From positions 84,602 through 148,601 of the forward strand of contig NZ_QUNI01000012.1 in NCBI RefSeq assembly GCF_003385115.1: DNA of 64,000 nucleotides, given 5' to 3'. The stretch comes from Flavobacterium aquicola. GTDB taxonomy: Bacteria > Bacteroidota > Bacteroidia > Flavobacteriales > Flavobacteriaceae. This document shows positions 29,001-38,036 of the stretch, one piece after another (the stretch's first letter is position 1; each line of letters starts with the position of its first letter). A model generated the notes under the pieces. It made no database searches. It was not told the DNA's origin and worked only from the letters and a program-made list of their open reading frames with translations. Made by a program: the position numbers and the translations under genes.

Positions 29001-29121
29001 ATTTACGTTAACTAAACTAAAAGCAGGATATGATCCCGAAATAAATTCTGGCGCTGCTACAAGCGGGCGTGTTTATCCAGTGACGAGAGTTTTAGCTATA
29101 GGCCTTAATGTTAACTTCTAA
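26056..29121 (+). CDS. SusC-like TonB-dependent receptor
   Basis: This is a full-length SusC-type outer-membrane importer (1021 residues). After the signal peptide (cleavage near VLHAQ), the carboxypeptidase-regulatory-like domain spans about 37-115 (ISGKVRDSKTTENIIGATVS). The linker LKEVVVVGYGVQKK and the plug (about 120-235, with INIRGIGTFQSG, PLILIDG and AVYGSRAANGVI) follow, and then the beta-barrel. The gene overlaps the next frame region only slightly; the SusD start lies 14 bases after this stop. It is the first gene of the locus B import operon and probably imports alpha-mannan oligosaccharides, judged from the GH76 and GH92 genes behind it. Confidence 0.95.
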   Translation: MKNKKPISSKFWIGISLKSRLILSFFLVANFAVLHAQNTISGKVRDSKTTENIIGATVSIKGTTEGTITDLNGTYTIKAPANAVLVVSYIGYENNEKAVNGAQTLNFLLKEEQNNLKEVVVVGYGVQKKANLTSSISTVSKEVFENKPVTNAAQALQGTTPGLVIQQGSNEPGQGTNINIRGIGTFQSGTYPLILIDGLVGSINDINPNDIENVSVLKDASSTAVYGSRAANGVILITTKMGKKGKTRVAYDYMFGFQAPTNMPKYAQAWEYAELRNEALINSGLPAKYAPDQINEFRKMGKGTIWLDELYRENAPQSSHNLSVEGGSETTTYHISVGHLDQRSLFEGNDEYGLKRNNARLSINSKLSDKFTVTASGAYNGTTTNEHAYWTEWLIEQATRIPVIYPVKDENGNYTLPSGSNSNALARLSEGGMRTFKSDGLMGSISAEWSIIKDLKLKGFFGANLSDNNSHEFRKSIDYAPYKGGGDNESSVKDAYDRTVLLNSTLTLNYNKKIGENHSFSGLLGLSDESSERRWFQARKIGIPGNEFGVLGNGEITDEANTYGSGEEWGIHSFFGRVNYAYKEKYLLEGNVRMDGSSRFASENRWGTFPSFSGGWRISKEEFMEPLKDYVSNLKLRASWGQVGNQDIGLYKYLRTVNIATQAYSFNDNVANGAYFSEANQDISWETSEMIDFGIDAGFFNNKLSFTLDLYSKDTKNILVNSLPVPGIYGSGSPTQNMGAINNKGWEFSVNYSFKTGKVNHSLTANLSDNVNEVTDDGGRSLISGYDVVTMLKKGQPINSYYALKSDGYFQNAQEVANGPKQTFNAAGAKPGDIRYVDRNGDGVINEAEDRFILGNPFPRYNYGLTYAANWNGLDLSIFIQGVGKRSMWIRGEAVEAFHNNNEGPVMDYHIDRWTPANPDASYPRLTIGSESANNAAKSDFWIEDASYLRLKNVQLGYTIPSRFTQQIGITKFRTYITGQNLFTLTKLKAGYDPEINSGAATSGRVYPVTRVLAIGLNVNF

Positions 29122-29134
29122 AAATAATTTAGAC

Positions 29135-30724
29135 ATGAAAACAAAATATATATTAGTAGTATTTATAATGACAATCTTCTGGGGATGTGATAGTCTGGAT
29201 ACTCCATTAGTTGACAAAGAGTCAGATCTTTCTTTTTGGGATAAACCTGAAGATGCACTACATGCATTGAACAGCTGTTATCCTGATCTCTATGGTGCAG
29301 AGCAGTTTATTTTTACCGAATCACTTTCTGATAACTCTTATACAAAAAGTAACAATGGTTCTTTAGTTCGTGATGTGGCCAATGGAAGTTACACAATATC
29401 TGCCTCACTGATGAGTGATGTATGGAATGCAAGATATGCAGGTATAAAACGATGCAATATTTTATTGGACAACATTGGCAAAGTTCCTGATATAAATGCC
29501 GATTTAAAAAACAGATATATTGCCGAAGCAAAAGCAATTCGTGCCTTTCACTATTTTATTTTGATGAACAATTTTGGAGATGTGCCTTTGGTAACCCGCG
29601 AAATAAGCATTGAAGAAGCAAGAACTATTCCCAGAACTCCAAAAGCTCAAGTATTGCAGTTTATTTTAGATGAATTAGATTTTGCAAAAATACTTCCAAA
29701 TTCATATCAGGATACTGATAAAGGACGTTTTACAAAAGGTGCCGCAATGGCTTTAAAAGCAAGAGTTTTGCTTTGTGAAAACCGCTGGCAGGAAGTTGCA
29801 GATATTTGCGATGCAATCATAAACAAAAAGGAAGCTGGTAATTTAGATTTGTTTGGCGGGACATATGCCGATTTATTCAAACCTGAGAATAAAGACAACA
29901 TAGAAGTGCTGCTAAATGTCGAATTCATGGCAGTTAACAGAGAACAAGGAAATCAGTATTTTTTAATCCCGCCTTCATTGGGAGGTTATGCAGCAATTTC
30001 ACCAAGCCAGGAATTAGTAGACAGTTATTTGCTTTTAAATGGTAATACAATAGCAGATCCAAGTTATAACGAATTAGCTCCATACGCTAACAGAGATCCC
30101 CGTTTGGATGCAACCATAATCCGACATGGGTCAAAACTTGAAAACCCAAATGGAAGCTTTACTACAATAAATACTAATCTGGGAACAGGAGATGATGCTA
30201 TAAATGCTTCGTCAAATTGTACTCCAACCGGTTACTATGTTTCTAAGTTTTATGATAAAACGGCTAGAAACATGACTAATTCAGGTTCAAATCTTATTCT
30301 TATCCGTTATGCTGATGTATTGCTAATGTACGCTGAAGCTAAATCTAAACTGAATGCTTTTGGTCAAAACGAATGGGACCAGACAATCAAAAAATTACGT
30401 TTAAGAGCTGGATTCACAAATGTAAACGCATTAAACTATCCAGGAGTTTCAGGAACAGAAATGGACGAAATTATTCGCCGTGAGCGCCGTTCAGAATTAG
30501 CAATGGAAGGTTTAAGACTAATGGATTTGAGACGCTGGAAAACTGCTGAGGATGTTCTAAACGGCTGGTTGCATGGTATAAAAACAAATGAAGCTCCATC
30601 AGTAGATAATGGTTATATCCGTGTAGATAAAAGAGTGTTTGATAAGAGTAAACATTATTTGTGGCCTGTGCCTCAATCTGAAAGAGATTTAAATAGCAGT
30701 TTAACCCAAAATCCAAATTGGTAA
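29135..30724 (+). CDS. SusD/RagB-like glycan-binding lipoprotein
   Basis: This is the surface lid lipoprotein that pairs with the preceding SusC. The ATG at 29135 gives a classical lipoprotein signal ending TIFWGC (Cys 18); an in-frame ATG at 29108 inside the end of susC would add nine residues and is less likely. The N-terminal block IAEAKAIRAFHYFILMNNFGDVPLV and the C-terminal block RRERRSELAMEGLRLMDLRRWK are family hallmarks. The length of 529 residues is typical. Confidence 0.95.
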   Translation: MKTKYILVVFIMTIFWGCDSLDTPLVDKESDLSFWDKPEDALHALNSCYPDLYGAEQFIFTESLSDNSYTKSNNGSLVRDVANGSYTISASLMSDVWNARYAGIKRCNILLDNIGKVPDINADLKNRYIAEAKAIRAFHYFILMNNFGDVPLVTREISIEEARTIPRTPKAQVLQFILDELDFAKILPNSYQDTDKGRFTKGAAMALKARVLLCENRWQEVADICDAIINKKEAGNLDLFGGTYADLFKPENKDNIEVLLNVEFMAVNREQGNQYFLIPPSLGGYAAISPSQELVDSYLLLNGNTIADPSYNELAPYANRDPRLDATIIRHGSKLENPNGSFTTINTNLGTGDDAINASSNCTPTGYYVSKFYDKTARNMTNSGSNLILIRYADVLLMYAEAKSKLNAFGQNEWDQTIKKLRLRAGFTNVNALNYPGVSGTEMDEIIRRERRSELAMEGLRLMDLRRWKTAEDVLNGWLHGIKTNEAPSVDNGYIRVDKRVFDKSKHYLWPVPQSERDLNSSLTQNPNW

Positions 30725-30736
30725 ATATCTAACATT

Positions 30737-31924
30737 ATGAAAAATAAAATTAGCAGGCTGCTAAGCCTATTAGTCATCCTACTTCTATTGGGTAGCTGTA
30801 CTGAAACATATGAACTGAAGACTGGTTTTGATGCGTCAGAATCATTGATTATGCCGGCGGTAAATGAACTGGTAGCAATCGATTTAGAAAACGGAACTAC
30901 AACAAAATTCGAATGGACAAAATCTAATTCTTATTATGGAGGAGTTGTAATATATGAAGTTGTTTTTGATAAAGAAAATGGTGATTTTACTAACCCTATA
31001 TTTAAAACTGTTTCAAATGGCGGTGGCGGCGACACTTGGCTGTCATTAACTCCAAAACAATTAATTGCGCTAGCAAAACTAGCCAATATAGCTGTCGATT
31101 CTGAAGGTACTGTTAAATGGAAGGTAATTGCTTCTCAAGGCGGAGAAAGAAAAGAAACAAAGGAAATCCGAACTTTAAGATTAAAGCGGCCTGCCGGAAT
31201 AGGTGAGATTCCAAATGAATTATTTATTTATGGATCTGGATTTGAGGCTAAAAATCTTGAGAATGCAATGCAGACCAAAAAAATAGAAGACGGCGTTTTT
31301 GAAATTTTTGCATCGTTATCTGATGGCCAGATAAAACTTTGCAACTCAACAGCTGCAAATAAAATTTACTACATACTTGGCAGTAATAATAAATTGGTTG
31401 AAGCTGATAATGAATCAGGAATTGAAATGACAGGTACTGGGAAAGCCTATAGAATCGTTATTGATTTTAATTTGCTTACTATTAGAACTACAGAAATTAA
31501 AGCGATCCAAATGATGCGGACTTGGCAATACAATCTAGGCGATCTGACTTATATTGGAAACCATAAGTTTGAAGTTAAAAACATTGCTTTCCCATATTAT
31601 CACGATTGGGGATATCCAGAAGAGCGTTATCGTTTTTGGATTGATACAAATGAAGGCAGAGAAATTTGGGGAAGTTATCATAATGATCAGATGAATGCAT
31701 CAAATCTAGCAGGACTAGTGGCTTTCAATACACAGCCTGATGGCAGTCAGCCAGATACTTATTATAATGTCTATAATTTAGCAGATATTCCAAGTGCGGG
31801 ACAAAATCAAGACTGGACGGGCATGTATAAATTACCTAAAGGTTCTGAGAACAAACATGCCAATGTAGTAATTGACATGTCTCCTGCCGGAGCTTACAAA
31901 CACTCCGTAAACATAATTGATTAA
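30737..31924 (+). CDS. SusE-like outer-membrane lipoprotein
   Basis: This is a surface lipoprotein of the SusE/SusF kind (395 residues). The lipobox is LLLLGSC (Cys 21). An N-terminal SusE-type domain (about 35-150; NELVAIDLENGTTTKFEWT) precedes two further domains with weaker similarity. It lies 12 bases after susD. A strong terminator hairpin follows 10 bases after its stop, so expression of the importer genes may be set higher than that of the enzymes downstream. Confidence 0.8.
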   Translation: MKNKISRLLSLLVILLLLGSCTETYELKTGFDASESLIMPAVNELVAIDLENGTTTKFEWTKSNSYYGGVVIYEVVFDKENGDFTNPIFKTVSNGGGGDTWLSLTPKQLIALAKLANIAVDSEGTVKWKVIASQGGERKETKEIRTLRLKRPAGIGEIPNELFIYGSGFEAKNLENAMQTKKIEDGVFEIFASLSDGQIKLCNSTAANKIYYILGSNNKLVEADNESGIEMTGTGKAYRIVIDFNLLTIRTTEIKAIQMMRTWQYNLGDLTYIGNHKFEVKNIAFPYYHDWGYPEERYRFWIDTNEGREIWGSYHNDQMNASNLAGLVAFNTQPDGSQPDTYYNVYNLADIPSAGQNQDWTGMYKLPKGSENKHANVVIDMSPAGAYKHSVNIID

Positions 31925-31931
31925 TAAATGC

Positions 31932-31969
31932 AAACAGGCTGTCTTTCTCAAGATGACAGCCTGTTTTTA
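31932..31969 (+). terminator. Strong hairpin terminator between SusE-like and GH76 genes
   Basis: The stem aaacaggctgtc (31932-31943) pairs perfectly over 12 bases with gacagcctgttt (31955-31966) and is followed by T residues. It lies just after the SusE-like stop and 13 bases before the next start codon. It shows that the upstream ATG at 31928 is not the real start of the GH76 gene, and it may act as an attenuator within the operon. Confidence 0.85.
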
Positions 31970-31981
31970 ATACCTTCAACA

Positions 31982-33172
31982 ATGAAAAATATTCAAAAAT
32001 TAAGTGTTTTGTTTCTTTGTTTTACAGTCTTTTCCTGTTCGGAAAATACCGATGATGAAATGACTCATACTGATCCTCCTGTACCTGTAGTCACTATTAG
32101 TTATAAAGAAAAAGCTAAGCAGACTTTTGATTTAATTCAGCAGAATTATAAAATCAACAGTACTGGTCTGTATTTAGAAAATTTTCCCAAACAGACAGGC
32201 GACAGAGAATCCTCCTATCTGTGGTCACTCGATGGGCTTTTATCCGGTGTAAATCAATTAAAAGCAATTGGATATAAAGATCAAAAACTTAATGAACCTT
32301 TTCTTGCTCTGGAAAAATATTATGATACGCAGCGATTGCCTAGTGCTTATCCGGCTTATCCCGTTCAGTATGGTTTAGAAGATCGTTTTTATGATGACAA
32401 CGCTATTGTTGCCCTTGATTTAATTGAAGATTATGAAATTACAAAAAATCAAGCGTCTTTAGATCGTGCCAAGAAAATAGCGGAATTTAGCATAACTGGT
32501 GAAAACAACATAGCTGGCGGCGGAATGTACTGGGTGGAACAGTACAGAAATAAACCTGAAAGCGACAATTGTAATAAAGCGGTTTGTGCAAGTGCATTCA
32601 CAACCACCTATCTGCTAAAATTGTATCAAATTACAAAGGATGAAGAATATTTAAAATTTGCCAAGAGAATTTATCAATGGCTGACAACTACGATGAAAGA
32701 TCCAGTAGACAATCTTTTTTGGAATGACATCAGAATAAGAGATAATTATATAAATAAGACCAAATGGACCTATAATGCCGGTGCTATGATTAGTAATAAT
32801 GTTTTACTGTATGAAATCACAAAGGACGAAGCTTATCTTGCCGAAGCTAAAACCATCGCAGCATCATCTTTTACTGTTTTTACACGAAGAGTAAACAATC
32901 AGGTGTTTTTTCCAGATCATGACTCTTGGTTCAATGTATGCCTTTTCAGAGGATATCTGGATCTTCTAAAACATGCGCCAATAGCACAGAATTACGTAAA
33001 CATTTTTATAAGTAATGCAGATTATGCTTGGGAAAATGCTCGAAATAGTTACGGTTTATTTTTCGAAGACTGGTCTGGAATTAAGTCAGGAAGAGACAAA
33101 TGGTTATTACAGCAGGCAGCACTGATTGAAATTTACGGCCGTATCGCTATTTTGAAAGGAGAAAAAGAGTAA
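31982..33172 (+). CDS. GH76 alpha-1,6-mannanase lipoprotein
   Basis: This is a probable endo-alpha-1,6-mannanase of GH76 anchored by a lipid. From the ATG at 31982 the signal peptide ends VFSC (Cys 19). The GH76 barrel fills the rest (396 residues in all), with the catalytic Asp pair in RFYDDN (D138-D139) and further family blocks such as GGGMYWVEQY and TKWTYNAGAM. The sorting route differs from the T9SS-secreted GH76 of locus A, so this copy would act at the cell surface or in the periplasm. Its stop overlaps the start of the next GH76 gene by one base, implying coupled translation. Confidence 0.88.
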   Translation: MKNIQKLSVLFLCFTVFSCSENTDDEMTHTDPPVPVVTISYKEKAKQTFDLIQQNYKINSTGLYLENFPKQTGDRESSYLWSLDGLLSGVNQLKAIGYKDQKLNEPFLALEKYYDTQRLPSAYPAYPVQYGLEDRFYDDNAIVALDLIEDYEITKNQASLDRAKKIAEFSITGENNIAGGGMYWVEQYRNKPESDNCNKAVCASAFTTTYLLKLYQITKDEEYLKFAKRIYQWLTTTMKDPVDNLFWNDIRIRDNYINKTKWTYNAGAMISNNVLLYEITKDEAYLAEAKTIAASSFTVFTRRVNNQVFFPDHDSWFNVCLFRGYLDLLKHAPIAQNYVNIFISNADYAWENARNSYGLFFEDWSGIKSGRDKWLLQQAALIEIYGRIAILKGEKE

Positions 33173-34344
33173 TGAAAAAAATGATAGCTGCCCTTGTAAT
33201 CTGTTTTTTTGGTTTTAACCAAATTAACAGTCAAAACAAGCAAAAAGAAGCGTATTTAATGTATAAAAACAGAGCTGAATCATTTTATGATTTAGTATAT
33301 GGTTTATATTACCTGCCAAAGTATAATTTATTCTCAGAGTATTATCCAAATGCTAATGCAGTTAAATTAAATTATTTTAATGATGGCGAGAAAAACACAA
33401 AAGAGGTTTCATTCCTATGGCCTTTTAGCGGTATGACATCTGCTATTAATGTACTCTATAAAATTGATCCGAAAAAATACAAAGCTTCATTAAAAAATTT
33501 AATCGAAGCACAAAAATTATATAAGGATACTATTAGAAAACCGGCCGGATACCAAGCTTATCCGCCTCAGTTTGAAAAATCAGACCGTTATTATGATGAT
33601 AATGGATTAGTTGGTATTGATTATATTGAAGCATATGAAAATACAAAAGATACCAAGTATCTAAAAGATGCTAAAGAAGTTTTTGAATTCATTATAAGCG
33701 GCTGGAATAACGATCTTGAAGGAGGAGTTACGTGGCTTGAAGGGGTTTATGATCAAAAGCCTGCCTGCTCCAATGGAAAAGCAGCTGTATTAGCTTTAAA
33801 AATTTATGAGCAGACGCATGATAAATATTATTTAGACTGGGGATTAAAGTTTTATAATTGGATGCATTCCCATTTACGGGCATCCGAAAATATTTACTGG
33901 AATGACATGAAAACAGCTGACAGATCTGTTTTAAAAACAGCCTGGACATACAATACAGGTACAATGCTGCAATCAGTAGTCAGTTTATATAAAATTACGG
34001 GAAATAAAGAATATCTTAACGAAGCCCAATCATTAGCTGAAGGAGCGTATCTTTTTTTTGGAAAAAAACAAGCTGACGGGCGCACTTTAATTCTTGATAA
34101 TCCATGGTTTACAACAGTTTTATTTCGGGGTTATCAGGATTTGTATGAAGTTGACAGGAATCCGAAATATATTGATGCGATTATAAAAAACATTGATTAC
34201 GCCTGGGTACATGCCCGTGATGAGAAAGGGCTTTTTTTTAATAACTGGAATGCAGAAACAGATGAATCTAAAACTGCAAAATGGTTACTTGATGAAGCTT
34301 GTATTGCTGAACTGTACGCTCGGATTGCACTCTTAAAAAAATAA
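33172..34344 (+). CDS. GH76 alpha-1,6-mannanase, probably periplasmic
   Basis: This is a second GH76 enzyme (390 residues), paralogous to the gene before it. A signal peptide without a lipobox Cys is visible (cleavage near INSQ). The Asp pair lies in RYYDDNGL (D142-D143), with GGVTWLEG and TAWTYNTGTM blocks matching the paralogue. The start overlaps the previous stop (TAATG). One lipid-anchored and one soluble GH76 side by side is the arrangement expected when mannan is first cut at the surface and then in the periplasm. Confidence 0.88.
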   Translation: MKKMIAALVICFFGFNQINSQNKQKEAYLMYKNRAESFYDLVYGLYYLPKYNLFSEYYPNANAVKLNYFNDGEKNTKEVSFLWPFSGMTSAINVLYKIDPKKYKASLKNLIEAQKLYKDTIRKPAGYQAYPPQFEKSDRYYDDNGLVGIDYIEAYENTKDTKYLKDAKEVFEFIISGWNNDLEGGVTWLEGVYDQKPACSNGKAAVLALKIYEQTHDKYYLDWGLKFYNWMHSHLRASENIYWNDMKTADRSVLKTAWTYNTGTMLQSVVSLYKITGNKEYLNEAQSLAEGAYLFFGKKQADGRTLILDNPWFTTVLFRGYQDLYEVDRNPKYIDAIIKNIDYAWVHARDEKGLFFNNWNAETDESKTAKWLLDEACIAELYARIALLKK

Positions 34345-34365
34345 ATCATTTTAAAATATTAACAT

Positions 34366-36717
34366 ATGAAAAGGGTTTTAACTATATTATTTTTAAGCAT
34401 TAGCTGTATTTCGCAGACTGCTTATAGTCAAAAAGGACAAAAAAAATTATCAGATTATGTCAATCCAAATATTGGAACAGCACATAGCCGCTGGTTTTTT
34501 TATACTCCGGCGGCAGTTCCTTTTGGTTTGGCCAAATTAGGTCCTTCGACCAATGCACATCTCGGCAATAAGGATGGCTGGGAAGCCACAGGATATGATG
34601 ACAGAGATACCTCGATTGAGGGGTTTGCCTGCTTACATGAATTTCAGGTCGGCGGAATTGTACTTGCTCCATCAGTTGGGAAACTGCAGACTGTACCTGG
34701 AAGTCTCGAAAATCCGGATGAAGGGTATCGATCCAGATTTGATAGAAAAGATGAGTATGCTACTTCGGGGTATTACTCTGTTTTACTAAAAGATTATAAT
34801 GTAAAAGCAGAGCTTACCGCTACGAAAAGAGTAGGTTTTCAGCGTTACACTTTTCCTAAATCGGCTGCGTCTCATATTATTTTTGACATTGGAAACAGAC
34901 AAGGTGAAAGCGGTGCTGCAAAAGATGCCAAAGTTACTATTACTGATGATGGCAGAATAGAAGGTTACGTTATTACAAATCCGGAATATGTAAAAAAATA
35001 TCAGGAAGGCGCTGAGGTAGCTATGTATTTCTCTGCTGTTTTGGACAAAAAGCCAAAAGATTATGGGGTGTTTAAAAAATTGGAAGTAATAGCAGGTAAT
35101 AAAGAAATGAACGGTGTTGGTTCTGGAGTGTATCTTACCTTTGATACAAAAGAGAATGAGGCAATTACAGTAAAAATCGGATTGTCTTATACTTCAATTG
35201 CTAATGCCCGTTTAAATCTTGAATCGGAAGCAAAAAACACTGATTTCAATACTGCCAAAAAGAATGCTCTTAGTACGTGGAATCAAAGTTTAGGGAGAAT
35301 AACCGTTGAAGGAAAAAATGAAACAGACAAGATCAAATTTTATACAGGACTGTATCATGCACTTTTAGGAAGAGGACTAGCCAGTGATGTCAATGGCGCT
35401 TATCCTATGAATAACGGAAGGGTTGGACAGATACCTCAAAACGCAGACGGTACTTCAAAATACAACTGTTATAATACAGATGCTATTTGGGGAGGATTTT
35501 GGAACCTGACACAATTATGGGCATTAGCATATCCAGAATATTATGCGGATTGGGTACAAGGCCAGTTACTTGTTTATAAAGATGCCGGCTGGTTGGGTGA
35601 TGGTATTGCAAACAGTAAATATGTTTCGGGTGTGGGGACAAATTTCACAGGATTAGCTATTGCTTCTGCTTATAATTGCGGTATTCGAAATTTTGATGTG
35701 GCCTTAGCTTATGAAGCATCATTGAAGAATGAAATTACATGGAAAGACAGAATTGAAGGTGCTGGTAAAATGGATTTGAAACAATTTGTGGAGCGTGGTT
35801 ATTCACCGCACATTGACAATATTGGTTTCAATACAATAAGCGATGGTTCAGGATTTTCGGCCTCTCATACTTTAGAATATTCATACAGTTCTTTTGCAGT
35901 GGCTCAATTTGCTAAATCACTCGGAAAAACAGAAGATTACGAGCAACTGATAAAACTGTCAAAAGGCTGGAAATTATTGTACAATCCAGATGTTAAATTT
36001 ATTTGTCCAAAGGATGCTGATGGAAAATTCATTGACAAATTTGATCCATCACAGCCTTGGAGAGGTTTTCAGGAAGGAAATGCTTGGCAGTATACTTTCT
36101 ATGTACCTCACGATGTAGAAGAGTTAGTAGAAACTCTAGGCAAGGACACTTTTAATGATCGATTGGAAACTATTTTTGAAGCATCTCAAAAAAATGTCTT
36201 TGGAGGCGGAACAAAAATTGATGCTTTTGCAGGGTTGTCAGGATTTTATAATCATGGTAATCAGCCTAATTTACATATTTCGTGGCTGTTTAATTTTTCT
36301 GGAAAGCCTTGTCTTACTCAAAAATGGGTGCACGCTATTTGTGATGAATTCTATGGAACAGAAGGAATTCATGGATATGGTTACGGACAAGACGAAGATC
36401 AAGGTCAATTGGGTGCATGGTATGTTATGTCTTCTATAGGATTATTTGATGTAAAGGGTCTCACAGAAATAAATCCTTCATTTCAGATAAGCAGCCCATT
36501 ATTTGATAAAGTAACTATTAAATTACCGAAATCATTAAACCGAAAAGATTTTGTAATCGAAGTTGTAAATAATTCTAAGGAGAACGTGTATCTTCAGAAA
36601 GCGTCTCTAAATAATAAAGAGATAAAGGATTTGAAAATAGATTTCAAGGACATCACAAAAGGAGGTGTTATAAAAATGGCTGTGGATGCTAAGCCAAGTC
36701 AAAAATGGTCTAACTAA
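34366..36717 (+). CDS. GH92 alpha-mannosidase
   Basis: This is a calcium-dependent exo-alpha-mannosidase of GH92, which removes alpha-1,2, alpha-1,3 or related mannosyl side chains. After a signal peptide (cleavage near AYSQ), the N-terminal beta-sandwich begins with YVNPNIGTAHS. The alpha/alpha-barrel carries EGNAWQYTF, with the probable acid E570, and DEDQGQLGAWYV (from D676), where the catalytic base lies. The length of 783 residues is normal. It follows the two GH76 genes; debranching by GH92 and backbone cutting by GH76 are known partners in alpha-mannan breakdown. The exact linkage is not readable from sequence. Confidence 0.92.
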   Translation: MKRVLTILFLSISCISQTAYSQKGQKKLSDYVNPNIGTAHSRWFFYTPAAVPFGLAKLGPSTNAHLGNKDGWEATGYDDRDTSIEGFACLHEFQVGGIVLAPSVGKLQTVPGSLENPDEGYRSRFDRKDEYATSGYYSVLLKDYNVKAELTATKRVGFQRYTFPKSAASHIIFDIGNRQGESGAAKDAKVTITDDGRIEGYVITNPEYVKKYQEGAEVAMYFSAVLDKKPKDYGVFKKLEVIAGNKEMNGVGSGVYLTFDTKENEAITVKIGLSYTSIANARLNLESEAKNTDFNTAKKNALSTWNQSLGRITVEGKNETDKIKFYTGLYHALLGRGLASDVNGAYPMNNGRVGQIPQNADGTSKYNCYNTDAIWGGFWNLTQLWALAYPEYYADWVQGQLLVYKDAGWLGDGIANSKYVSGVGTNFTGLAIASAYNCGIRNFDVALAYEASLKNEITWKDRIEGAGKMDLKQFVERGYSPHIDNIGFNTISDGSGFSASHTLEYSYSSFAVAQFAKSLGKTEDYEQLIKLSKGWKLLYNPDVKFICPKDADGKFIDKFDPSQPWRGFQEGNAWQYTFYVPHDVEELVETLGKDTFNDRLETIFEASQKNVFGGGTKIDAFAGLSGFYNHGNQPNLHISWLFNFSGKPCLTQKWVHAICDEFYGTEGIHGYGYGQDEDQGQLGAWYVMSSIGLFDVKGLTEINPSFQISSPLFDKVTIKLPKSLNRKDFVIEVVNNSKENVYLQKASLNNKEIKDLKIDFKDITKGGVIKMAVDAKPSQKWSN

Positions 36718-36773
36718 AATTGGTTTTATAAAAATGATAGTAGGCTAAATAATATCAATTAAACAAAAAAAGC

Positions 36774-37925
36774 ATGCAAAAAAAACAATCGGTTTTTCAA
36801 CTTTTACCCATTCTATTGGGATTTTTCATCATGGGATTCGTAGATGTGGTAGGTATTGCTACCAACTACGTGAAGAAAGATTTCCAGCTTTCAGATGCGG
36901 TGGCAAATCTTTTGCCTATGGCTGTATTCCTATGGTTTCTAATATTCTCTATTCCAATAGGAATGCTGATGAATAAAATTGGACGTAAGAAAACAGTATT
37001 GCTTAGTATGCTTATCACAGTGGTTGCACTGTTGATTCCAATGATAGCCTATAGCCTGCCTGTTGTTTTAATAGCATTTGCTTTGTTAGGAATAGGTAAT
37101 ACTATTATTCAGGTGTCGCTTAATCCGCTGCTTACGAATATAATTACTGGAGAAAAATTAACAAGTACGCTCACTCTTGGTCAGTTTGTAAAAGCTATAG
37201 CATCCTTTCTTGGTCCGGTTATAGCTGCATTCTGCGCAAATACTTTTGGTAATTGGCAGCTATTATTTATTGTATTTGCTGTTGTTACGATATTATCAGC
37301 GTTGTGGTTGTGGGTTACTTATATTCCTAAGGAAGAAGCCGTAGCTGTCGTTTCTACCTTCGGTGAATCCTTTGCACTGTTAGGCGATAAAACTATATTT
37401 CTGTTTTTTATTGGAATCCTAACCTTGGTAGGAATCGATGTAGGATTAAATATTACAGCCCCAAGATTAATGATGGAGCGTGCAGGAATGGCTCTCGAAG
37501 ATGCTGGTTATGCTACTAGTCTGTACTTTATATTCCGAACTGCGGGAGCATTTCTTGGTGCAATCATTCTGTCAAAAATGTCGGCCAAAAAATTCTATAT
37601 AGGAAGTTCTGCAGCAGCAATTTTAGCGATAGCATTGTTAATGTCTGCAAATTCACAGTCATTGTTATACACAGGCATTGCATTGGCAGGTTTCGCTTGT
37701 GCTAATATGTTCTCCATTATATTTTCCTATGCACTTAAAAAGTTGCCGTCTAAATCGAATGAGGTTTCAGCCTTAATGATTATGGGGGTTTCTGGTGGTG
37801 CACTCTTTCCGTTTTTGATGGGTGTAATGACAGATGCAATGGGCGGAATCCAAATCGGTGCTGTTGGTATCATATTGATTTGCTGTGTTTGTCAGCTGTT
37901 TCTTGCTCTTAGTGTGAAAGAATAA
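36774..37925 (+). CDS. MFS sugar transporter
   Basis: This is an inner-membrane carrier of the major facilitator superfamily (383 residues, about 12 hydrophobic segments). The loop between segments 2 and 3 has the family signature form (GMLMNKIGRKKTVLLS). It is the last gene of locus B, after the periplasmic mannosidases and before two terminators, so uptake of free mannose into the cytoplasm for the ROK kinase and isomerase is the likely role. Proton-coupled FucP/GlcP-like carriers are the nearest functional analogues I can suggest. Confidence 0.82.
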   Translation: MQKKQSVFQLLPILLGFFIMGFVDVVGIATNYVKKDFQLSDAVANLLPMAVFLWFLIFSIPIGMLMNKIGRKKTVLLSMLITVVALLIPMIAYSLPVVLIAFALLGIGNTIIQVSLNPLLTNIITGEKLTSTLTLGQFVKAIASFLGPVIAAFCANTFGNWQLLFIVFAVVTILSALWLWVTYIPKEEAVAVVSTFGESFALLGDKTIFLFFIGILTLVGIDVGLNITAPRLMMERAGMALEDAGYATSLYFIFRTAGAFLGAIILSKMSAKKFYIGSSAAAILAIALLMSANSQSLLYTGIALAGFACANMFSIIFSYALKKLPSKSNEVSALMIMGVSGGALFPFLMGVMTDAMGGIQIGAVGIILICCVCQLFLALSVKE

Positions 37926-37937
37926 ATTAAAAAATAC

Positions 37938-38021
37938 AAACTGTGTCGGCATAAAAATAGGCTGACAAGTTTTTTAAATAAAATTATAGTAACCAGTCAG
38001 ATTTTTTGACTGGTTTTTTTG
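37938..38021 (+). terminator. Two tandem terminators at the end of locus B
   Basis: The first hairpin (37938-37975) pairs aaactgtgtcggc with gctgacaagttt, with one bulge, followed by T. The second (37991-38021) pairs aaccagtca with tgactggtt and is followed by eight T. They lie between the MFS gene and the convergent AraC gene. Confidence 0.8.
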
Positions 38022-38036
38022 TTTCAATAAAACAGT

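Noticed and set aside
31928..31981. Upstream in-frame ATG extending the first locus B GH76 gene
   Set aside because: The extension runs straight through a strong terminator hairpin and would bury the lipoprotein signal that starts at 31982.
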